A stretch of 64,000 bases of DNA from Rhizobium sp. Root1203 (lineage in GTDB: Bacteria; Pseudomonadota; Alphaproteobacteria; Rhizobiales; Rhizobiaceae). The notes below the pieces were generated by a model. The model worked only from the letters and a program-made list of their open reading frames with translations, had not been told where the DNA came from and made no database searches. Both the position numbers and the translations under genes were made by a program. The stretch is taken from the NCBI RefSeq assembly GCF_001424945.1, contig NZ_LMCW01000067.1, forward strand, positions 1 through 64,000. The letters are read 5' to 3'. Positions 59,926 through 64,000 of the stretch are shown here, one piece after another. The stretch's first letter is position 1, and every line of letters begins with the position of its first letter.

Positions 59926-60690
59926 ATGTGTGGACGATATGCGCTGACGGCATCCCCTGAAGAACTGATGGAAATTTTCGGAGTCGTGGACCTCGACGAT
60001 TTTCCCGCGCGTTACAATATCGCCCCGACGCAGCCGATTCTCGTGGTCGTTTCGGGCGATACGCCGGAAAGAGGGAGCAACCTTCCGGGCCGGCGGGCCG
60101 TACTGGTGCGTTGGGGTTTCACGCCCGGCTGGGTAAAGGACCCGAAGGCGTTTCCGCTTCTGATCAACGCCCGCGCCGAGACCGCGATCGGCAAGGCCTC
60201 GTTTCGTGCCGCCATGCGGCATCGACGCGTGCTCATTCCCGCCTCCGGCTTCTATGAATGGCATCGGCCGTCCAAGGAGAGCGGTGAAAAGTCCCAACCC
60301 TATTGGATCAAGCCCCGGCGTGGTGGCATCGTTGCATTCGCCGGCTTGATGGAAACGTGGTCGTCGGCCGACGGCTCCGAGGTCGATACCGGCGCCATTT
60401 TGACCACGGCTGCAAACGCCGCGATCGCGCCAATCCATGATCGAATGCCTGTGGTTATCAAGTCGGAGGATTTTTCCCGCTGGCTCGACTGCAAGACGCA
60501 GGAACCGCGCGATGTCGCCGATCTCATGCGTCCGGTCGAGGAGGACTTTTTCGAGGCGGTCCCGGTCTCCGACAGGGTCAACAAGGTTGCCAATATGGGC
60601 TCCGATCTGCAGGTGCCCGTCGCCGTCGGGAAGCCGCCGTCGCTGGGAGAGAAGAAGAAGCCGGATGACGGCCAGCTAAGCTTCTTCTGA
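59926..60690 (+). CDS. SRAP domain abasic-site-binding protein (YedK/HMCES-like)
   Basis: This 254-residue protein is an SRAP protein. The catalytic Cys2 follows the initiator Met in MCGRYALT, NARAET provides the asparagine, SGFYEWH the glutamate and PIHDRMPVVI the histidine, so the set for forming and reversing a thiazolidine crosslink at abasic sites in single-stranded DNA is complete. The start is fixed by the need for Cys2. It lies 43 bases after the YnfA gene. Confidence 0.93.
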   Translation: MCGRYALTASPEELMEIFGVVDLDDFPARYNIAPTQPILVVVSGDTPERGSNLPGRRAVLVRWGFTPGWVKDPKAFPLLINARAETAIGKASFRAAMRHRRVLIPASGFYEWHRPSKESGEKSQPYWIKPRRGGIVAFAGLMETWSSADGSEVDTGAILTTAANAAIAPIHDRMPVVIKSEDFSRWLDCKTQEPRDVADLMRPVEEDFFEAVPVSDRVNKVANMGSDLQVPVAVGKPPSLGEKKKPDDGQLSFF

Positions 60691-60726
60691 TCCTGTATTC
60701 TTGCCTTCCCATTTCCGGAAATTCAC

Positions 60727-61350
60727 ATGTTCTCCATCTCGGCCGCACTCTCCGGCTTCTTCCTCGGTGCCTCCCTTATCATCGCAATCGGCGCACAGAA
60801 CGCCTTCATACTGCGCCAGGGGCTGCTGCGATCGCACGTCTTCGTCCTCTGCCTGATTTGCGCACTGTCCGACGCCCTTCTGATTGCCGCCGGCGTCGCA
60901 GGCCTCGGAACGCTGGTCTCCCGGTCGCCCTTGCTGATTTCGGTTGTTACCGTCGGTGGCGCGGTCTTCCTCGGAACCTATGCCGCCATGGCCTTTCGGC
61001 GGGCGCTTCATCCAGGCGTAATGCAAGCGGGTGCGCCGCAGGTCCTTGGCCTGAAAGCCGCGGTGGCAACCTGCCTGGCGTTCACGTTTCTCAACCCGCA
61101 TGTCTATCTGGACACGGTCGTGCTGCTCGGAAGTCTATCTGCAGCCTACGAGGGAACGGATCGCATGGTATACGGCGCCGGAGCGGCCGTGGCATCATTC
61201 GTCTGGTTTTTCGGATTGGGGTACGGCGCACGCCTGTTGCAGCCGGTTTTTGCGAAACCCGCCGCATGGCGGGTTCTGGACGTGATTATCGGTTTCGTCA
61301 TGGGGCTGCTGGCAACGAGCCTGCTCGTCCGGTTTTTCGCGAGCGCCTAG
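60727..61350 (+). CDS. LysE/ArgO family amino-acid exporter
   Basis: This 207-residue protein has six membrane segments and the LysE opening FFLGASLIIAIGAQNAFILRQGL, plus FLNPHVYLDTVVLLGSL in the middle. Relatives export basic amino acids such as lysine or arginine. No LysG/ArgP-type regulator is adjacent. Its stop codon shares the CTAG tetranucleotide with the stop codon of a small ORF on the other strand. Confidence 0.9.
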   Translation: MFSISAALSGFFLGASLIIAIGAQNAFILRQGLLRSHVFVLCLICALSDALLIAAGVAGLGTLVSRSPLLISVVTVGGAVFLGTYAAMAFRRALHPGVMQAGAPQVLGLKAAVATCLAFTFLNPHVYLDTVVLLGSLSAAYEGTDRMVYGAGAAVASFVWFFGLGYGARLLQPVFAKPAAWRVLDVIIGFVMGLLATSLLVRFFASA

Positions 61351-61487
61351 GCGGTTTTCTTGACCAGAGGCGGCTTGCTCTTCAGCATCAAGGCCGCGGC
61401 TAGAACGGCCTTAAGGCCGAGCGGGCGGTAGTTTGCGCTGAGATCGGTCGTCTGCGGCTGTTCGGCGCTTGTCTTCTTCGGGGTCAC
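61347..61487 (-). CDS. 46-residue ORF antisense-adjacent to the LysE gene
   Basis: This short ORF starts with GTG at 61487, with AAGGAG seven bases upstream, and encodes a 46-residue basic protein that begins VTPKKTSAEQPQTTD, contains LSANYRPLGLKAVLAAALM and ends KSKPPLVKKTA. It has no signal peptide; the middle is a hydrophobic helix. A candidate promoter with TATAAG lies about 40 bases upstream. Short proteins with the NYRPLGLKAV segment seem to occur in related genomes, but I cannot name a family. It ends over the LysE stop. Confidence 0.6.
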   Translation of the reverse strand: MTPKKTSAEQPQTTDLSANYRPLGLKAVLAAALMLKSKPPLVKKTA

Positions 61488-61647
61488 AACTCTCTCCTTA
61501 CGTGCTGTCCCTAGACTCTTATAATTATTGCTCTTTTGTCTTTAATAGCGACAAAATGGAGGCGAGCCTCATCAGGAATTATGTACGCAAACCATAATTC
61601 GCGAGCCTTGAGCCAAGCATTTCGAGTGAGCAGCGCAGGAAAGGGCG

Positions 61648-62496
61648 CTAGATATGGCGACCGATGTCGTCTTCGCCGACGCCTGGTTCTTCGATCGTCA
61701 GCGTGCCGTACTTGCGCTTCCATTTCCGTGCGCCGATCGGCAGCGTCAGCAGGTAGACAACGGCGGTGACGACCATGATCTCCCATGTGAAGCTCGACAG
61801 CAGCGCAACATAGAGAACAACGCCGAGCATCATCGGCAACACCAGATCGCGCCTCAACTTGCTGCCCTCGGACTTTCCTGACCAGACGGGTAATCGGCTG
61901 ATGAGCAGGAATGCGATGAGCACCGTATAGGCGGCGGAAATATAGGCGAAGGTCTTGTCGGTGGTCAGTCCCAGGAAGCCGACGTAAACGGGCAGCAGCA
62001 CGAGCATGGCGCCAGCCGGAGCTGGAACGCCGACGAAATATTCCGACTGCCACGTCGCCTTGTTTTCGCGCTCGGCCATCACATTGAAACGGGCCAGGCG
62101 AAGTCCTGCGGCGATGGCGTAAATGAGCGCGGCGATCCATCCGATCGAGCGAGCCTGGTCGAGCGCGAAGACATAGACCACAAGCGCAGGCGCGACACCG
62201 AAGTTGACGATATCGGCGAGCGAATCCATTTGGGCGCCGAACTTCGACGTCGCCTTCATCAAGCGTGCGACGCGGCCGTCGATCCCGTCGAGAAAAGCGG
62301 CCAGAAGCACCATGCCCACGGCAAGTTCGTAGCGATTTTCGAAGGCGAGACGAATGCCGGTCAGTCCGGCGCAGATTGCCAGAATGGTGATGAGGTTGGG
62401 AACGACCAGCCGAAGTGGTATCTCGCGAAGCCGGGGCCCGCGCGCCGAATCGTCAAGCGGACCGTTCGGTTCGAAAGGCGGGAAGGGCGTTTCCAT
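61648..62496 (-). CDS. pssA: CDP-diacylglycerol--serine O-phosphatidyltransferase
   Basis: This 282-residue inner-membrane enzyme makes phosphatidylserine. The CDP-alcohol phosphotransferase motif begins at DGIDGRVARL and continues to GAQMDSLAD, with all conserved aspartates, and about eight membrane segments follow. The ATG at 62496 has GGAG six bases before it. It is 18 bases downstream of psd, whose product uses the phosphatidylserine, so the two form the phosphatidylethanolamine operon. Confidence 0.95.
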   Translation of the reverse strand: METPFPPFEPNGPLDDSARGPRLREIPLRLVVPNLITILAICAGLTGIRLAFENRYELAVGMVLLAAFLDGIDGRVARLMKATSKFGAQMDSLADIVNFGVAPALVVYVFALDQARSIGWIAALIYAIAAGLRLARFNVMAERENKATWQSEYFVGVPAPAGAMLVLLPVYVGFLGLTTDKTFAYISAAYTVLIAFLLISRLPVWSGKSEGSKLRRDLVLPMMLGVVLYVALLSSFTWEIMVVTAVVYLLTLPIGARKWKRKYGTLTIEEPGVGEDDIGRHI

Positions 62497-62514
62497 GTCG
62501 CGCTCCAATCGTTC

Positions 62515-63213
62515 TTAGCTGCGGCGGCTTACGACCGGACCCTTGGCGGAGCCGAACTCGGCAAGCACAGTCTCGCCGGCGACCGCCGTCTGCCCGAGAG
62601 TGACACGCGGGGAGGCGCCTGCGGGCAGGAAGACATCGAGGCGGGAGCCGAAGCGGATGAGGCCGAAGCGCTCGCCGGCATCGAGCGGGTCGTTCGCATT
62701 TGCCCAGCAAAGAATACGGCGTGCAACGAGACCCGCGATCTGAACGACGCCAATCTGGCCATGTACCGTTTCGATGACGAGGCCATTGCGCTCGTTGTCT
62801 TCGCTCGCCTTGTCGAGTTCAGCGTTTACGAAGCTGCCGGAGCGATAGTTGACGCTGACGATGCGGCCACGCATCGGCGCACGGTTCACATGGCAATTGA
62901 AGACGTTCATGAAGACCGAGATGCGCAGCATCGGCTCGGAGCCGAGGTTCAGCTCTGCGGGCGGAATAACCATCTGGACAGACGAAACCTTGCCATCGGC
63001 CGGCGAAATCACCAGATCGTCGTCCTGCGGCGTCATGCGCTCCGGATCACGGAAGAAATACACGCACCACAGCGTCAGGATCAGGCCGATCCAGAAGAGC
63101 GGCTTGAACACCCAGCCCAGAATCAATGAGGCGACGAAGAACGCGGCGATGAAGGGGTAGCCTTCCTTGTGCACCGGAACGATTGTGTTGCGAACCGTAT
63201 TGAACAAGCTCAT
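62515..63213 (-). CDS. psd: Phosphatidylserine decarboxylase
   Basis: This 232-residue proenzyme makes phosphatidylethanolamine. It is the short type found in Alphaproteobacteria, with an N-terminal membrane hairpin (about 20-55), FMNVFNCHVNRAPMRG near residue 100, and the self-cleavage site in AEFGSAKGP near the C-terminus, where serine becomes the pyruvoyl group. The ATG at 63213 (MSLFNTVRNTIVP) is preferred. It precedes pssA on the same strand. Confidence 0.95.
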   Translation of the reverse strand: MSLFNTVRNTIVPVHKEGYPFIAAFFVASLILGWVFKPLFWIGLILTLWCVYFFRDPERMTPQDDDLVISPADGKVSSVQMVIPPAELNLGSEPMLRISVFMNVFNCHVNRAPMRGRIVSVNYRSGSFVNAELDKASEDNERNGLVIETVHGQIGVVQIAGLVARRILCWANANDPLDAGERFGLIRFGSRLDVFLPAGASPRVTLGQTAVAGETVLAEFGSAKGPVVSRRS

Positions 63214-63350
63214 GTATGCCGCTCTCCTAGCGTTTTCGTATCCGCTGGTTACAGCGAAACCTTGGCGGGGGCAATGCTGGCGCCCCCTCGTGCACATCTA
63301 TGGCAGGTTTCTGAACAGCAAATCGCTGACGGGTGTGATCGGGCTGGGTT

Positions 63351-64000
63351 TCACGTCGCCGGCGCCAGTCTGTCCACGACCCCCATGTCATCGCTTTCGC
63401 GTACCTGCTTCAGATGCTCCTCTGCCTGCGTCGCCTCACGCTGGCGGCTCCACATCGAGGCGTAGAGACCGTTTTTCAGAAGAAGCTCCCCATGCGTGCC
63501 GCGTTCGGCAATCTCGCCGCTCTTGAGGACGATGATTTCGTCCGCACCGATGACCGTCGACAGTCGGTGCGCGATAACCAGGGTCGTACGATTCTTTGAA
63601 ACGACGTCGAGCGCAGCTTGGATTTCCCGCTCTGTCGTCGTGTCGAGCGCAGAGGTGGCTTCGTCCAGAATCAGGATCGGCGGCGCCTTGAGTACGGTTC
63701 TGGCAATCGCGACACGTTGCTTTTCGCCCCCTGAGAGCTTCAGGCCGCGCTCGCCCACCTTGGTATCGAAGCCTTCAGGGAGAAGGTCGATGAAATGGGC
63801 GATCTGGGCGATTTCCGCGGCTGTCTTGACGTCAGCCTCGCTGGCGGACGGGCGGCCGTAGCGAATGTTGTAGGCGACCGTGTCGTTGAACAGAACGGTG
63901 TCCTGTGGAACCATGCCGATCACCGTTCTGAGGCTCTTCTGGGTAACCTTGCGAATGTCCTGGCCATCCACCGTGATCGAGCCGCTCTGGATGTCGTAGA
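63351..64000 (-). CDS. Atm1/HMT1-type ABC transporter, C-terminal part
   Basis: This is the 3' part of an ABC exporter that continues beyond base 64000. It shows the Q-loop (GMVPQDTVLF), signature LSGGEKQR, Walker B ILILDEATSALD and H-loop VIAHRLST; the Walker A and membrane domain lie outside the window. The SGSITVDGQDIRKVTQ and RYGRPSASEADV runs resemble the Atm1 group, which exports glutathione-derived or heavy-metal conjugates for iron-sulfur assembly. It ends 137 bases upstream of psd on the same strand. Confidence 0.88.
   Translation of the reverse strand, partial: YDIQSGSITVDGQDIRKVTQKSLRTVIGMVPQDTVLFNDTVAYNIRYGRPSASEADVKTAAEIAQIAHFIDLLPEGFDTKVGERGLKLSGGEKQRVAIARTVLKAPPILILDEATSALDTTTEREIQAALDVVSKNRTTLVIAHRLSTVIGADEIIVLKSGEIAERGTHGELLLKNGLYASMWSRQREATQAEEHLKQVRESDDMGVVDRLAPAT

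Noticed and set aside
61511..61650. Protein-like C-terminal stretch in a minus-strand frame beyond the end of pssA
   Set aside because: It is only the tail of an out-of-frame pssA shadow, with no start or ribosome-binding site of its own.

Overview
The window is a gene-dense chromosomal segment from an alphaproteobacterium of the order Rhizobiales, most likely Rhizobiaceae near Sinorhizobium/Ensifer, Rhizobium or Shinella. The evidence is the dapA-smpB-NYN-rpoZ-rsh and acpS-lepB-rnc-era series, a single bifunctional Rel/SpoT protein, an iolRCDEB cluster with a DUF2090-fused IolC and an RpiR-type regulator, a RopA-type porin, a Pcs/Pmt-independent PssA-Psd pair and a RIME-like palindromic repeat. 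No phage, transposase, integrase or CRISPR array was seen.

Layout. 1-5.2 kb: the 3' end of an ETF-ubiquinone oxidoreductase gene, a GNAT acetyltransferase, a frameshifted EamA exporter opposite an Lrp/AsnC regulator, the magnesium transporter gene mgtE with an unusual leader, and an MFS exporter. 5.5-15.5 kb: a lipid kinase, a divergent glutamine synthetase-like/transaminase pair probably used for putrescine, a GT2-GT39 pair opposite a YbhN-like membrane protein, and an ECF42-type sigma factor at the end of an operon with three tandem YCII/DGPF proteins. 15.5-22.6 kb: AMP nucleosidase, small secreted or membrane proteins, a HisC-like aminotransferase, and a group with two PilZ-like proteins, a DUF2177 protein and a host-attachment-family protein.

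22.6-32.0 kb: myo-inositol catabolism on the minus strand (iolR, iolC, iolD, iolE, iolB), with a divergent Gfo/Idh/MocA dehydrogenase and a ferredoxin-reductase-like flavoprotein. Candidate IolR operators with the form GGAA-N6-TTTC lie at the iolC promoter and just upstream of iolR. 32.1-38.2 kb: tRNA-Ser(GCT), porin, alpha/beta hydrolase, lytic transglycosylase, dapA. 38.2-48.8 kb: housekeeping genes smpB, rpoZ, rsh, acpS, lepB, rnc, era and recO, with a Crp/Fnr regulator and a single-domain response regulator among them.

48.8-64 kb: aldo/keto reductase, MOSC and HD proteins, a PAS-GGDEF-EAL protein whose GGDEF half looks inactive, an EF-hand small protein, sodC, an overlapping YgfZ-HD-tyrosine phosphatase operon, several secreted proteins, NUDIX, YnfA, SRAP and LysE proteins, an easily missed 46-residue ORF, pssA, psd, and the 3' part of an Atm1-type ABC exporter that runs off the end.

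The best candidate for something new is the mgtE leader: an 18-codon proline-containing ORF stops a few bases before two perfect, mutually incompatible stems that both cover the mgtE ribosome-binding region. All assignments are by reading motifs and gene order; no database search was possible.
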